Origin: Actinacidiphila alni
GTDB lineage: Bacteria > Actinomycetota > Actinomycetes > Streptomycetales > Streptomycetaceae
Assembly (NCBI RefSeq): GCF_900112845.1
Contig: NZ_FONG01000001.1
Location: 372,001-436,000, forward strand
Length of the DNA stretch: 64,000 nt
Direction: 5' to 3'
Made by a program: the position numbers and the translations under genes. Under the pieces are notes generated by a model. The model was given only the letters and a program-made list of their open reading frames with translations, did not search any database and was not told the origin of the DNA. Positions 1 to 8,570 of this stretch are shown here, piece by piece. Position 1 is the stretch's first letter, and every line of letters begins with the position of its first letter.

Positions 1-95
1 CGCCGGACGCGGACGGGCAGCGGATACGGACGGCGGCGCGGGGCGGCGGCTCCGGCCGCCGGTCCGGCCTCGCCCAACCGGGCGGGAGCGGTCAT
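1..95 (-). CDS. Carbohydrate ABC transporter permease, MalG-like (N-terminus only)
   Basis: On the minus strand an ATG at 95 opens a frame that runs off the left edge of the window. Its first residues (MTAPARLGEAGPA, then a run of Arg and Pro) look like the cytoplasmic N-terminal tail of a CUT1 inner-membrane permease. The start lies 4 bases past the stop of the MalF-like permease at 100-1020, so the two are probably translationally coupled. In this transporter class a MalG-type partner normally follows MalF. The identity is inferred from position only, because no membrane segment or EAA motif is inside the window. Confidence 0.5.
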   Translation of the reverse strand, partial: MTAPARLGEAGPAAGAAAPRRRPYPLPVRVR

Positions 96-99
96 GCGC

Positions 100-1020
100 T
101 CACGCCCCCTTGCGCATGCCGCGCACCTGGACGGTGTAGGCGACGGCCATCGTGACGAGGCCCATGACGATCGCGACGGTGGCGGCGTAGTTGTGCTGCT
201 GGCCGGCGAAGGAGAGCGAGTAGGTGTAGAGGTTCGGGGTGAAGTAGGTCGAGATCGCGTTCGGCGCCAGCGCCTTGAGGATGCTGGGCTCGTTGAAGAG
301 CTGGAAGGTGCCGATGACGGAGAAGACCGTGGCGATGACCAGCGCCCCGCGGATGGCGGGGAGTTTGACCGCCGTGATCACCCGCCACTGTCCCGCGCCG
401 TCGATCTCGGCCGCTTCGTAGAGGGCCTCGGGGATCACCCGCAGAGCCGCGTAGAAGATCAGCATGTTGTAGCCCGTGAACTCCCAGGTGACGATGTTGC
501 CGATGGCGGCCGTCACCCAGCGCGGGCCGAGCGGGTCGGGGATCGAGGTGTGCAGGTGCTCGTTGAGGCTCGCCACCAGACCGAAGCGATTGCCGTACAT
601 GAAGCCCCACATCAGCGTCGCGACCACCGCGGGCACCGCGTACGGCAGGAAGATCGAGACGCGGAAGAAATTCCGTCCGTACAGGCGCCCGCTGTCCAGC
701 GCGAGAGCCGCCAGCAGCGCCAGGCCGAGCATGACCGGTACCTGGATCACCAGGAACAGCCCGACCCGGCCGAGCCCGGACCAGAACTCGTGGTCGGTGA
801 ACGCCTGCCGGTAGTTGTCGAGGCCGACGAAGTGGTTCCCGCCGATCAACTGGTCCCGGTACAGGCTCAGATACACCGAGTACGCGATCGGTGCCAGGAA
901 GACCAGCGCGAAGACGATCAGGAAGGGGCTGACGAATCCCAGCCCCGTCCAGCGCGGACGGTGCCCGGGACGTCTGCGCGCCGGCCGGCGCCCGGTGCCC
1001 GGGGGTGACAAGAGGGCCAT
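100..1020 (-). CDS. Carbohydrate ABC transporter permease, MalF-like
   Basis: A 306-residue inner-membrane protein of the binding-protein-dependent sugar transporter (CUT1) class. After an Arg/Pro-rich cytoplasmic start come a hydrophobic segment (about residues 28-55, FVSPFLIVFALVFLAPIAYS), further membrane segments, and the cytoplasmic EAA-type loop (EALYEAAEIDGAGQWRVITAVKLP) that docks on the ATPase. The length fits the family. The ATG at 1020 was chosen because the frame upstream has no permease-like sequence. No binding protein or ATPase is visible beside it, so the binding protein may lie left of the window. The palindrome at 1100-1129 is well placed to control it. The substrate is unknown; a galactan- or fucose-derived sugar is a guess from the neighbouring enzymes. 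Confidence 0.88.
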   Translation of the reverse strand: MALLSPPGTGRRPARRRPGHRPRWTGLGFVSPFLIVFALVFLAPIAYSVYLSLYRDQLIGGNHFVGLDNYRQAFTDHEFWSGLGRVGLFLVIQVPVMLGLALLAALALDSGRLYGRNFFRVSIFLPYAVPAVVATLMWGFMYGNRFGLVASLNEHLHTSIPDPLGPRWVTAAIGNIVTWEFTGYNMLIFYAALRVIPEALYEAAEIDGAGQWRVITAVKLPAIRGALVIATVFSVIGTFQLFNEPSILKALAPNAISTYFTPNLYTYSLSFAGQQHNYAATVAIVMGLVTMAVAYTVQVRGMRKGA

Positions 1021-1099
1021 GAGAGAGGTTTCTGGTCGTGACGGCACGCGCGAGCCCAGTCGGGTCGCGTGATGGTTGCGTAAACATTGCGCTGCGCAC

Positions 1100-1129
1100 G
1101 GCACCGACGTTTACGTAAACATCGGTGCC
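1100..1129. promoter_or_regulatory. LacI-family-like operator palindrome
   Basis: A 30-bp inverted repeat with a single mismatched pair, centred on GTTTACGTAAAC (1109-1120). The central CG and flanking TTTA/TAAA are typical of operators bound by LacI-family repressors. A related half site, GCGTAAACATT, lies at 1078-1088. Both sit 60-110 bp upstream of the MalF-like permease start and downstream of the GH43 stop, so they most likely control the transporter. The controlling protein is not in the window. Confidence 0.6.
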
Positions 1130-1185
1130 GGCGATCGTTGCAGCCGACGCAGCGCGGCGTCAAGGGACGTGCACGGATGCGAGGT

Positions 1186-2622
1186 TCAGCGCGCGGTTTC
1201 GCGGAACTGCTGGTTGGCGCCGCCGCCGCACGTCCACTGGATCAGGCGGGCGCCGTCGGCGGTGGAGGCACCGGTGACGTCCAGGCACTGGCCGCTGTGC
1301 CGGGCCTGGAAGCGGACGTAGCCGTTGCCCTGGTCCTGGGGCAGCCATTGCTGGTTGGTGCCGCCGTTGCAGTAGTACTGGTTGACGTAGGCACCCGCGG
1401 CCGTTGAGGCGTCGGAGACGTCCAGGCACTTGCCGCTGTGCTGCGCGACGATCGTGACGTAGCCGCCCCCGGCGTCGGTCGGCCGCCACAGTTGGTTGAG
1501 CCCGCCGTTGCAGGTCCACTGCGCCGCCGTGGCGCCGTCGGCCGCCGAATTGTCGGCGACGTCGAGGCACTTGCCGCTGTGCCGGGCGGTCAGCGTGTCG
1601 TACGGACCGCCGCCGGCACCCGTGACGGTGCCGGCCGCGGTGTCCACGGCGACCTGCGGGTACCAGGGCATGTCCATGGTGGTCGCCGTGGGGAAGGTCA
1701 GCGGCAGCCACACGTACTGCGAGTCCTCGACGGAACCGCCGATCGAATTGCCCCACCGGTCACCCATGTAGAGGTAGGAGGTGCCCGAACTGCCCTGGAC
1801 CGGAAGGACGTAGGCGGTCTGGGAGCCGTAGGCGGTGTGGTCGCCGACGTCGGTCATCGGCGTCCAGGGCCCGGCCGGGCTGGTCGCGGTGGCGTACCGC
1901 TGCTGGTTGGGGCTCCAGCCGCTGTTCGCCGAGGTCAGCATGAAGTACACGCCGCCGCGCTTGAAGAGGGCGGGGGCTTCGCGGTACGTGCCGGGCCAGG
2001 GATTGGCGACCAGGCTCGCGACGCCGGTGTAGTCGGCGGTGAGCTTGAAGATGTCCAGGTCGGCGTTCTCATTGGCCGACGAGACCAGGTAGGCGCTGCC
2101 GTCGGTGTCCTGATAGAGCGTCATGTCCCGCGAGGTGATGCCCAGCGGCCGGAAGCTGCCCAGGTAGGTGTAGTCGCCGTCGACGGTGTCCGACTCGGCG
2201 ACCGCGACCCAGGCCTGCGAGTAGTCGGCGGAGGTCTCCTTGTGCATCCACATCACGTACTTGTGCGTCGTGGCGTTGTAGATGACCTTCGGGCGCTCGA
2301 TGTTGGCAGTGGCCAGTTCGGACGCACTGGACTGGGCGAGGACGTTGTTGCGGAACTCCCAGGTCTTGAGGTCGGTGGACCGGTAGACCGACACGTAGCG
2401 GAAGGAGTTGTCGGCGTTGCGGTTCTCACCGAACCAGTAGTAGGAGGAGCCGACCTTGATCACCCCTCCGCCGTGGGCGTGCACCACCGCTCCCGACGTG
2501 TCGGTGAACTGGGTGGCGTTGGTGACGGTGACCGGCGCCGCCTGAGCGGGTACGGCGGCGAAGAGCAGGGCGAGCACGCACGCCAGGACGGCGAGGACGA
2601 GTGGTCGCGGGCGAGGAAGCAC
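1186..2622 (-). CDS. Secreted GH43 (exo-beta-1,3-galactanase-like) enzyme with ricin-type lectin tail
   Basis: About 478 residues. A GTG at 2622 follows GGAGG and starts a Sec signal peptide (LPRPRPLVLAVLACVLALLF, cleavage near AQAA). Residues about 30-345 form a GH43-like five-bladed propeller. Its opening (HAHGGGVIKVGSSYYWFGEN) resembles the GH43 subfamily of exo-beta-1,3-galactanases, which trim the backbone of arabinogalactan. Residues about 350-475 are a three-fold ricin B / CBM13 beta-trefoil with repeating HSGKCLDV and NQxW/F motifs. Streptomyces exo-galactanases are known with this GH43-CBM13 order. The substrate is inferred; arabinan- or xylan-type GH43 activity cannot be excluded. 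It is divergent from the GH29 fucosidase. Confidence 0.85.
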   Translation of the reverse strand: MLPRPRPLVLAVLACVLALLFAAVPAQAAPVTVTNATQFTDTSGAVVHAHGGGVIKVGSSYYWFGENRNADNSFRYVSVYRSTDLKTWEFRNNVLAQSSASELATANIERPKVIYNATTHKYVMWMHKETSADYSQAWVAVAESDTVDGDYTYLGSFRPLGITSRDMTLYQDTDGSAYLVSSANENADLDIFKLTADYTGVASLVANPWPGTYREAPALFKRGGVYFMLTSANSGWSPNQQRYATATSPAGPWTPMTDVGDHTAYGSQTAYVLPVQGSSGTSYLYMGDRWGNSIGGSVEDSQYVWLPLTFPTATTMDMPWYPQVAVDTAAGTVTGAGGGPYDTLTARHSGKCLDVADNSAADGATAAQWTCNGGLNQLWRPTDAGGGYVTIVAQHSGKCLDVSDASTAAGAYVNQYYCNGGTNQQWLPQDQGNGYVRFQARHSGQCLDVTGASTADGARLIQWTCGGGANQQFRETAR

Positions 2623-3053
2623 GGGAGGACCTCCGAGGTAGGGGGCTGAGGTTGCCGGATGTCCGGCACGGAAGACCGGCCAGAACACCGACGTGCGCCA
2701 TGTGCGATTCCGTTTGCTTTTGAGGGAGCACCGTAGGCGTGGGCCACCCCACGGTCAACGGATCGGACAGACAACGGCCATCGGATGATTCGGCCGGCAT
2801 GCGTGCCGCTCAACTCCTCTTGCCGCGACGGACCTTCGTTCAAATATTCTCTTGATCTCCGAGAATTTTTGCCCCGACTCTGGACATCGTCGGCCCAGCG
2901 GTCGTTAATTCATCCGATGACTCCTGCGTCTCTCGGCGTCATGTTCGCGTAACCATGCAGGAACGTTCCCAGTGTGCGTAACCGAGCCGCCCCCGCCCAC
3001 ACCCTCGGCAACCTTCCGGATGTGTGGCTCTCTGTTCGTTTGAGGAGATCGCC
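2623..3053. promoter_or_regulatory. Divergent promoter region between GH43 and GH29 genes
   Basis: This 430-bp gap between two exported glycosidases must hold both promoters. It contains an AT-rich stretch with the inverted repeat ATTCTC-N9-GAGAAT (2846-2866), unusual for this GC content, and two copies of GCGTAACC (near 2947 and 2976) close to the GH29 start. No protein-coding potential is evident. Assigning the repeats as operators is a guess. Confidence 0.4.
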
Positions 3054-5390
3054 GTGCCCCAACACCTCCCGACTCGCCGCAGTGTGCTCACCGGCATTGC
3101 CGCCGCCACGGTGGCTGCTGCCGTCGGCCGCCTCGCCCAAGCGCCTCCCGCCATGGCGGCGACCCCCACGGCGCAGGCGATTCCGCTGCTGCCACCGCGT
3201 ATCCCCGTGTCCGACATGGGCCTGGCCCAGCAGCCGGACAGCAAGATCGCCTGGTTCCAGGACGCCCGGCTCGGCATGTTCATCCACTGGGGTGTGTACT
3301 CCGGCCCCGCCAAGGGCGAGTGGTGGATGCACAACGCGCCGGTCACGCCGTCCGACTACCGCACGTACGTCACCGACGCGACCAGTGAGCAGTTCACCGC
3401 CGACGCCTACGACCCGACCGCCTGGGCACAGCTCGCCACCGACTTCGGCGCGAAGTACACCGTGCTGACCACCCGTCACCATGACGGATTCGCGCTGTGG
3501 CCGCTGAATCATCCCAACGCCTGGAGCGCGGGGCAGGCCCCGCTGAGCCGCGATTTCGTCAAGGACTACGTGGCCGCGGTCCGGGCCGCCGGCCTGCGCG
3601 TCGGCCTGTACTACTCGCCGATCGACTGGCGCTACCCGGGCTATTACGACGTCACCGGCACCAACTGCGCGCCCAACCCGTGGAATTACACCACCGACCC
3701 CGCGCACAAGGAGAACGCGCGGGTGATGAAGACCGAGGTGTACGAGTCGGTGAAGGAACTCGTCACCCAGTACGGCACCATCGACGACCTGTGGTGGGAC
3801 GGCGGCTGGATCGCCGAACAGGGTTCGGACGCCGACGGCGCCTTCTTCTGGGAGCCCGGCCAGTACCGCGACACCTCCAACCAATGGCCCGTCGACGCGG
3901 CCTACGGGGAGACCGACAGCGCGGGAAGGCCGCTCGGGCTGATGGGCATGGTCCGCAAGCACCAGCCGGACATCGTGTGCACCTCACGCTCCGGATGGGC
4001 CGGCGACTACGCCAGCGAGGAAGGCGGATCGGTGCCCACCGGCCCGATCCGCACCGGCGCGACAGAAAAGGCCTTCACCGTCGACGGCTCCTGGGGCTAC
4101 AACTCCTCGGCCACGGTCATGGCGTACGGCACCGCCATGAGCGTCCTTGTCAACTCCTGGATCCGCAACATGACGGTGATCGTCAACGTCGGACCCGACC
4201 GGCACGGAACCATATCCGACGGCCAGGCGAGCCTGCTGCGGAAGATCGGCACCTTCATGAAGGCCTGCGGCGACGCGGTCTACGGCACGCGCGGTGGCCC
4301 CTGGCAACCGGTCGACGGCCAGTACGGCTACACCTACAAGAACAGCACCGTCTTCGTCCACCTGCTGCCCGGCTACAGCGGCACCTCGTTCACCAGCCCG
4401 TCGATCGGAGACGCGCAGATCAGCAAGGTCTACGACGTCGCCACCGGCAGCGCGCTCCCCTACAGCCTCGGCAGCGACAAGCGGGTGACCGTCAGCGGCG
4501 TCAACCGCACCCGTTACGCGGACGACAGCGTGATCGCGATCCTCCTCGACCGTACCGTCCAGCCCGCCGACATCGCCGCCGGGCACACCGCGACCGCCAG
4601 CAGCCAGCAGTCCGGCAACCCCGCATCCAGCGCGGTCGACGGATCCACCGCCACCCGCTGGTGCGCGTCGAGCGGCAGCACGGGACAGTGGCTGAAGGTC
4701 GACCTCGGCTCGGCCCGCGCCGTCACCGGCGCCCGCATCGCCTGGGAAACCGCCGCCGACTACCGCTACCGCATCGAGAGTTCCACCGACAACACGTCCT
4801 GGACGACGCTCGCCGACTTCACCGCGACGCCGCTGTCCGGGCAGGTGCAGTCCGTCGGCTTCAGCGCGCAGACACGGTACGTCCGCGTCACGGTCACCGG
4901 GCTCCCCGCGGGCACGTGGGCCTCCATCAGGTCGCTCGAGATCTACGACCGGCCCTTCACCGCCGACCTGGGCACGTACCAACTCATCAACCGCAACAGC
5001 GGCAAGACGCTGGACGTCAACGGCGCATCACTCGACGACGGCGCGGTCGTCATCCAATGGCCCGCCACGGGCGGAACGAACCAGCACTGGCTCCTGCAGG
5101 CAAACAGCGACGGATCGTACCGACTGCTCAACTCCCGCAGCGGCAAAGTCCTCGACAGCCCCGGCAGCTCCACCCAGGGCGCCGCCCTCGACCAGTGGAC
5201 CGACACCGCCTCCACCAACCAGTCCTGGAAACTCGTCCCCTCCGCGACCAGCGGCTACTACCACCTGGTCAACGTCCGCACCGGCTGGTGCGCCGACGTC
5301 GCCAACGCCTCCACGGCCGACGGCGCCGCCGTCATCCAATGGGCAGTTACCGGCGGAGCCAACCAGGACTGGCGCCTCGTTCCCCTGTGA
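3054..5390 (+). CDS. Secreted GH29 alpha-L-fucosidase with CBM32 and ricin-type domains
   Basis: A 778-residue exported enzyme that should release alpha-L-fucose from glycans. The GTG at 3054 was chosen because it follows GAGGAG and starts directly before a twin-arginine signal (TRRSVLTGIAAATVAAAVG). GH29 signatures follow: ARLGMFIHWGVYSG, the substrate-pocket TTRHHDGFALW, and DDLWWDGGW, where the Asp nucleophile is expected. Residues about 505-635 are a discoidin-like F5/8C (CBM32) domain (ATASSQQSGNPASSAVDG...WLKVDLG). The C-terminal 130 residues are a ricin B beta-trefoil with NQxW repeats. It is one of four exported proteins in the window with a ricin tail. Confidence 0.92.
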   Translation: MPQHLPTRRSVLTGIAAATVAAAVGRLAQAPPAMAATPTAQAIPLLPPRIPVSDMGLAQQPDSKIAWFQDARLGMFIHWGVYSGPAKGEWWMHNAPVTPSDYRTYVTDATSEQFTADAYDPTAWAQLATDFGAKYTVLTTRHHDGFALWPLNHPNAWSAGQAPLSRDFVKDYVAAVRAAGLRVGLYYSPIDWRYPGYYDVTGTNCAPNPWNYTTDPAHKENARVMKTEVYESVKELVTQYGTIDDLWWDGGWIAEQGSDADGAFFWEPGQYRDTSNQWPVDAAYGETDSAGRPLGLMGMVRKHQPDIVCTSRSGWAGDYASEEGGSVPTGPIRTGATEKAFTVDGSWGYNSSATVMAYGTAMSVLVNSWIRNMTVIVNVGPDRHGTISDGQASLLRKIGTFMKACGDAVYGTRGGPWQPVDGQYGYTYKNSTVFVHLLPGYSGTSFTSPSIGDAQISKVYDVATGSALPYSLGSDKRVTVSGVNRTRYADDSVIAILLDRTVQPADIAAGHTATASSQQSGNPASSAVDGSTATRWCASSGSTGQWLKVDLGSARAVTGARIAWETAADYRYRIESSTDNTSWTTLADFTATPLSGQVQSVGFSAQTRYVRVTVTGLPAGTWASIRSLEIYDRPFTADLGTYQLINRNSGKTLDVNGASLDDGAVVIQWPATGGTNQHWLLQANSDGSYRLLNSRSGKVLDSPGSSTQGAALDQWTDTASTNQSWKLVPSATSGYYHLVNVRTGWCADVANASTADGAAVIQWAVTGGANQDWRLVPL

Positions 5391-5551
5391 CCCCACTACG
5401 CGGCAGCGCCGCGCCCGGAGGAATTCCGGCCGGTCGCTGTTGCGGTCAGTCCCCGTCGTGACAGTCGGCGGGACCGGCGAGAATCCGCATACCGACGGAT
5501 GGCCCGTCAGCGGAGCAGAACCGCCGCCGCAACGCCGCTTCGGAAAGGGGC

Positions 5552-5791
5552 TGCGTTGATCTGGCACACCAGGAACACGAGCCGGGCCGTGGTGAGCGAT
5601 TGCTCGGCGGTGAGGCGGCGCACCGCGGTTCTGCGCTGGTGGAGATCTACCAGGACTGTCCGGTCTTCAACGACGGCAGCTTCGACGTACTGCGCCGTCC
5701 GGACGAGCGCGAGGCGCGGCTGATCCCGGTCCGGCACGGCGAGCCGATCCGCTTCGGCACGCCGGACGCCGACGCTGGGCTCAGTACACTC
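5552..5791 (+). pseudogene. Fragment of 2-oxoacid:ferredoxin oxidoreductase beta subunit (korB-like)
   Basis: In one frame this stretch reads ERLLGGEAAHRGSALVEIYQ, then a Cys and PVFNDGSFDVL, later RLIPVRHGEPIRFG. This matches the C-terminal part of actinobacterial KorB, the thiamine-diphosphate subunit of 2-oxoglutarate:ferredoxin oxidoreductase (family pattern EIYQNCxIFNDGAF and HGxPIRFG). The thiamine-binding N-terminal two thirds are absent, as is any korA. There is no start with a ribosome site, and the frame runs on into unrelated sequence. It is read as a relic, probably left by rearrangement. Confidence 0.65.
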
Positions 5792-5858
5792 GGGACCACG
5801 GCCTTGACCAGCGCGGACCGGCGAACGACGTGGGCCTGGCAAGGGGAAGGAGGGACGG

Positions 5859-6776
5859 GTGATTCGCCTCGAACAGCTGCGGCATCTGCTGTATGTCGTC
5901 GAAGCCGGATCGTTCCGGAAGGCCGCGGACGTCCTGGGCCTCACCCAGCCGGCCCTGAGCAATTCGATCGCCAGGCTGGAGGAGGACCTGGGGATGCCGC
6001 TGCTGGTCCGCTCCCGGGCGGGCGTGGTGGTCACGGCGCTCGGCGCCCAGATCCTTCCGCACATCCACCAGGCCCTCGGTGCGGTGGACGCCATCTACGC
6101 CAAGCGCGATCTGGCCGCGCGCCGCGAGGGCGGCCGGATCGTCGTCGGCACGGTGCCCGTCGGGTCGCGGGCGCTGTTCCGCCCGGCGCTGATGCGGCTG
6201 CGCTCGGAGCTGCCGGACATCGAGGCGAGCGTGCGGGAGGGCGGATCGCACGCGGTGCTGCGGCTGCTCGTCTCGCACGAGATCGACTTCGGCATCGTCT
6301 CCTCGCGGGATCTCGCGCCGTCGCTCGACGCGGTGGTGGTCGCCGAACCGCTGCTGTCCGACAGCTTCGTCCTGTGCATGGCGCCGGACAACGAACTCGC
6401 CAGGCTTCCGGCGGTGCGGCTCGACCAGGCGCTCACCCAGCGCGTCATCGGCTATCACGAGGGGCTGCTCGTCCACGACTTCATGCAGTCCACGTTCGGC
6501 TCGCGGCTCGGCGCCGCCGGCGACACCACCGACCGGATCGAGTCGGCGAAGTGGATGACCGCCGCGGGGCTCGGAGTGACGGTCATGGCCGCGCTGGCGC
6601 TGCGCGACGACCCGTACGTCGCGGACGGGTCCATCGTCGGCCGCCCGTTCGCGGACATCGACGACGCGGTGCACTTCCTGCTCATCCGGCGGCGCAACGA
6701 GCAGTTGTCCCGGGCCGGACGCGCCTGCGTCGGGCATCTGCACGACCTCGCCTCGGAGCTTGGGCCGGGACGGTGA
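5859..6776 (+). CDS. LysR family transcriptional regulator
   Basis: 305 residues. The GTG start at 5859 follows AAGGAGGG. Residues 1-60 form the LysR winged helix-turn-helix (LRHLLYVVEAGSFRKAADVL and the recognition helix TQPALSNSIARLEEDLG). The remaining part is the periplasmic-binding-like effector domain. It converges on the peptide transporter operon and shares with it the hairpin at 6781-6820. LysR proteins usually regulate a divergent neighbour, so control of the transporter is not implied by the arrangement. Confidence 0.93.
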   Translation: MIRLEQLRHLLYVVEAGSFRKAADVLGLTQPALSNSIARLEEDLGMPLLVRSRAGVVVTALGAQILPHIHQALGAVDAIYAKRDLAARREGGRIVVGTVPVGSRALFRPALMRLRSELPDIEASVREGGSHAVLRLLVSHEIDFGIVSSRDLAPSLDAVVVAEPLLSDSFVLCMAPDNELARLPAVRLDQALTQRVIGYHEGLLVHDFMQSTFGSRLGAAGDTTDRIESAKWMTAAGLGVTVMAALALRDDPYVADGSIVGRPFADIDDAVHFLLIRRRNEQLSRAGRACVGHLHDLASELGPGR

Positions 6777-6780
6777 CGGT

Positions 6781-6820
6781 CGGCGGGGCCGTCGCCCGCG
6801 CGCCGGCCGAGGCCCCGCCG
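6781..6820. terminator. Bidirectional terminator-like hairpin
   Basis: CGGCGGGGCC at 6781-6790 pairs perfectly with GGCCCCGCCG at 6811-6820. It lies between the convergent LysR gene and the peptide ABC operon, 4 bp after one stop and 17 bp from the other. Confidence 0.65.
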
Positions 6821-6836
6821 TCCGGCGCGCGCCGCC

Positions 6837-8570
6837 CTATCCGGCCGGCGTCGCGCCGCCCCGCGGCAGCTTCGGCGCCGCGGCGATGAGCGCCTTGGTG
6901 TAGTCGTGCCGCGGACGGTCGAGCACCGTCGCGGTGGCGCCGCGTTCAACGACGCGCCCGTCGCTCATCACGATGATCTCGTCGACGACCGCCCGCACCG
7001 TTCCCAGGTCGTGCGTGATGAGGACGACGGCCGTGCCGTACTCGTCACGGGCGCGGGCCAGCAGCCGGAGCACGGACAGCCGGATGGACACGTCCAGGGC
7101 CGAGACCGGCTCGTCCGCGACGATCACGTCGGGCCTGGCCACCAAGGCGCGGGCCAGGGCCACCCGTTGCCGCTGACCGCCGCTGAGCCGGTCGGGCGTG
7201 CGCGTCAGGAACCGGCCGGGGTCCAGCTCGACGTGCTCGAGGGCCGCCGCCACCAGCTCCCGCCGCCGCGCGCCCGGCGGACCGGACGGGCCGAGCCCTT
7301 CTGCCACGCTCCGCTCGACGGTGAAGCGCGGATCGAGGGCCTCGAAGGGGTCCTGGTGGACGACCTGGACGCGCCGCCTCAGCACGGCGCGGTCGGCCCG
7401 CCCGAGCGCGCGCACCGGCCGTCCGTCCGAGCGTAGTTCGCCGCCGGTCGGCCGGTCGGTCATCGCCAGCAGACGGCCGACGGTGGACTTGCCCGCCCCG
7501 CTCGCCCCCACGATCGCGAGGATCGACCCGGCACGCACCTCGATGTCGACGTCCCGGACGGCGTCCGTACGGCGGCGGCGCCAGGGAGTTCCGCCCCGGG
7601 CGCGGAAACTCCTGGACGCGGCGCGCAGTTCGAGCACCGGCGGCGGCAGGACATCGGCGGCGGAGGCGCTCTTCACCGTCACCGCGCCGCTGTCCCTCCC
7701 GGTACGGGCGACGGCGGCGGAGGCGACCGAGTCGACCGAGGCGGCCCCGTCCGGGGCTCCCGTCCGCGGTGGGAGCGGCTGCGGCGGACGGTCGACGGAG
7801 GGGTAGGACTCGACCAGGCGGCGGGTGTAGGGGTGGACGGGCGAGCGCAGGACATCCGCGCCGCGCCCGGACTCGACGATCCGGCCGTCCAGCATCACCG
7901 CGACGTCGTCGCAGTATTCGGCGACGACCCCCAGGTCGTGCGAGACGAAGACCATCGCGAAGCGCAGCTCCCGCTGCAACTCGCGCAGCCGGTCCAGGAT
8001 CTCCGCCTGCACGATGACGTCGAGGGACGTGGTCGGCTCGTCGACGAGCAGCAGCCGGGGCCGGCCGAGCAGGCTCATCGCCAGCATGACGCGCTGCCGC
8101 ATACCGCCGCTCAGCTCGTGCGGGTAGGCGGTGAGCACGCGCGACGGGACGGACACCATGTCGAGCATGTCCGTGATCCGCCGGTCGGCCTCCTGGCGCG
8201 ACCGGACGTCCAGCCGGTGGCGCAGCACCTCGCGGAGCAGGGAGCCGACCCGTATCACCGGGTTCAGCGCGTGCATCGCGCCCTGGAAGACGATGGCGAT
8301 GTCACGCCAGCGCAGGTCGCGCAGCTCGGGGGCGGGCAGCGTGAGTAGATCGACGCCGTCCAGGCGCACGCTCCCCGACTCCACGGTGGCCGACGCCGGC
8401 AGCAGCCTGGCCATCCCGTAGAGCAGAGTGGTCTTGCCGGAACCGGACTCGCCGATGACGCCGAGGCTGGAGCCCGCGGCCACCCGGAATCCGACGTCCG
8501 ACACCGCGCGGGTCCCGGAGCCCGCATAGCCGACGGAGAGATCGCTGACGGTCAGAAGCGGTTCAGACAA
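6837..8570 (-). CDS. Dipeptide/oligopeptide ABC transporter, fused double ATPase (DppD-DppF type)
   Basis: A cytoplasmic protein of about 577 residues that energises the permeases encoded just upstream. It holds two complete nucleotide-binding domains. The first has Walker A GESGSGKTT, signature LSGGMRQRV and Walker B LLVDEPTTSLD. The second has GASGAGKST, LSGGQRQRV and VADEPVSALD. A Pro/Ala-rich linker joins them near residues 250-320. Two ATPases are usually separate proteins; the fused form is common in actinobacteria. I favour the TTG at 8570, overlapping the DppC stop and preceded by GAGG; an ATG at 8612 is the alternative. Confidence 0.92.
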   Translation of the reverse strand: MSEPLLTVSDLSVGYAGSGTRAVSDVGFRVAAGSSLGVIGESGSGKTTLLYGMARLLPASATVESGSVRLDGVDLLTLPAPELRDLRWRDIAIVFQGAMHALNPVIRVGSLLREVLRHRLDVRSRQEADRRITDMLDMVSVPSRVLTAYPHELSGGMRQRVMLAMSLLGRPRLLLVDEPTTSLDVIVQAEILDRLRELQRELRFAMVFVSHDLGVVAEYCDDVAVMLDGRIVESGRGADVLRSPVHPYTRRLVESYPSVDRPPQPLPPRTGAPDGAASVDSVASAAVARTGRDSGAVTVKSASAADVLPPPVLELRAASRSFRARGGTPWRRRRTDAVRDVDIEVRAGSILAIVGASGAGKSTVGRLLAMTDRPTGGELRSDGRPVRALGRADRAVLRRRVQVVHQDPFEALDPRFTVERSVAEGLGPSGPPGARRRELVAAALEHVELDPGRFLTRTPDRLSGGQRQRVALARALVARPDVIVADEPVSALDVSIRLSVLRLLARARDEYGTAVVLITHDLGTVRAVVDEIIVMSDGRVVERGATATVLDRPRHDYTKALIAAAPKLPRGGATPAG

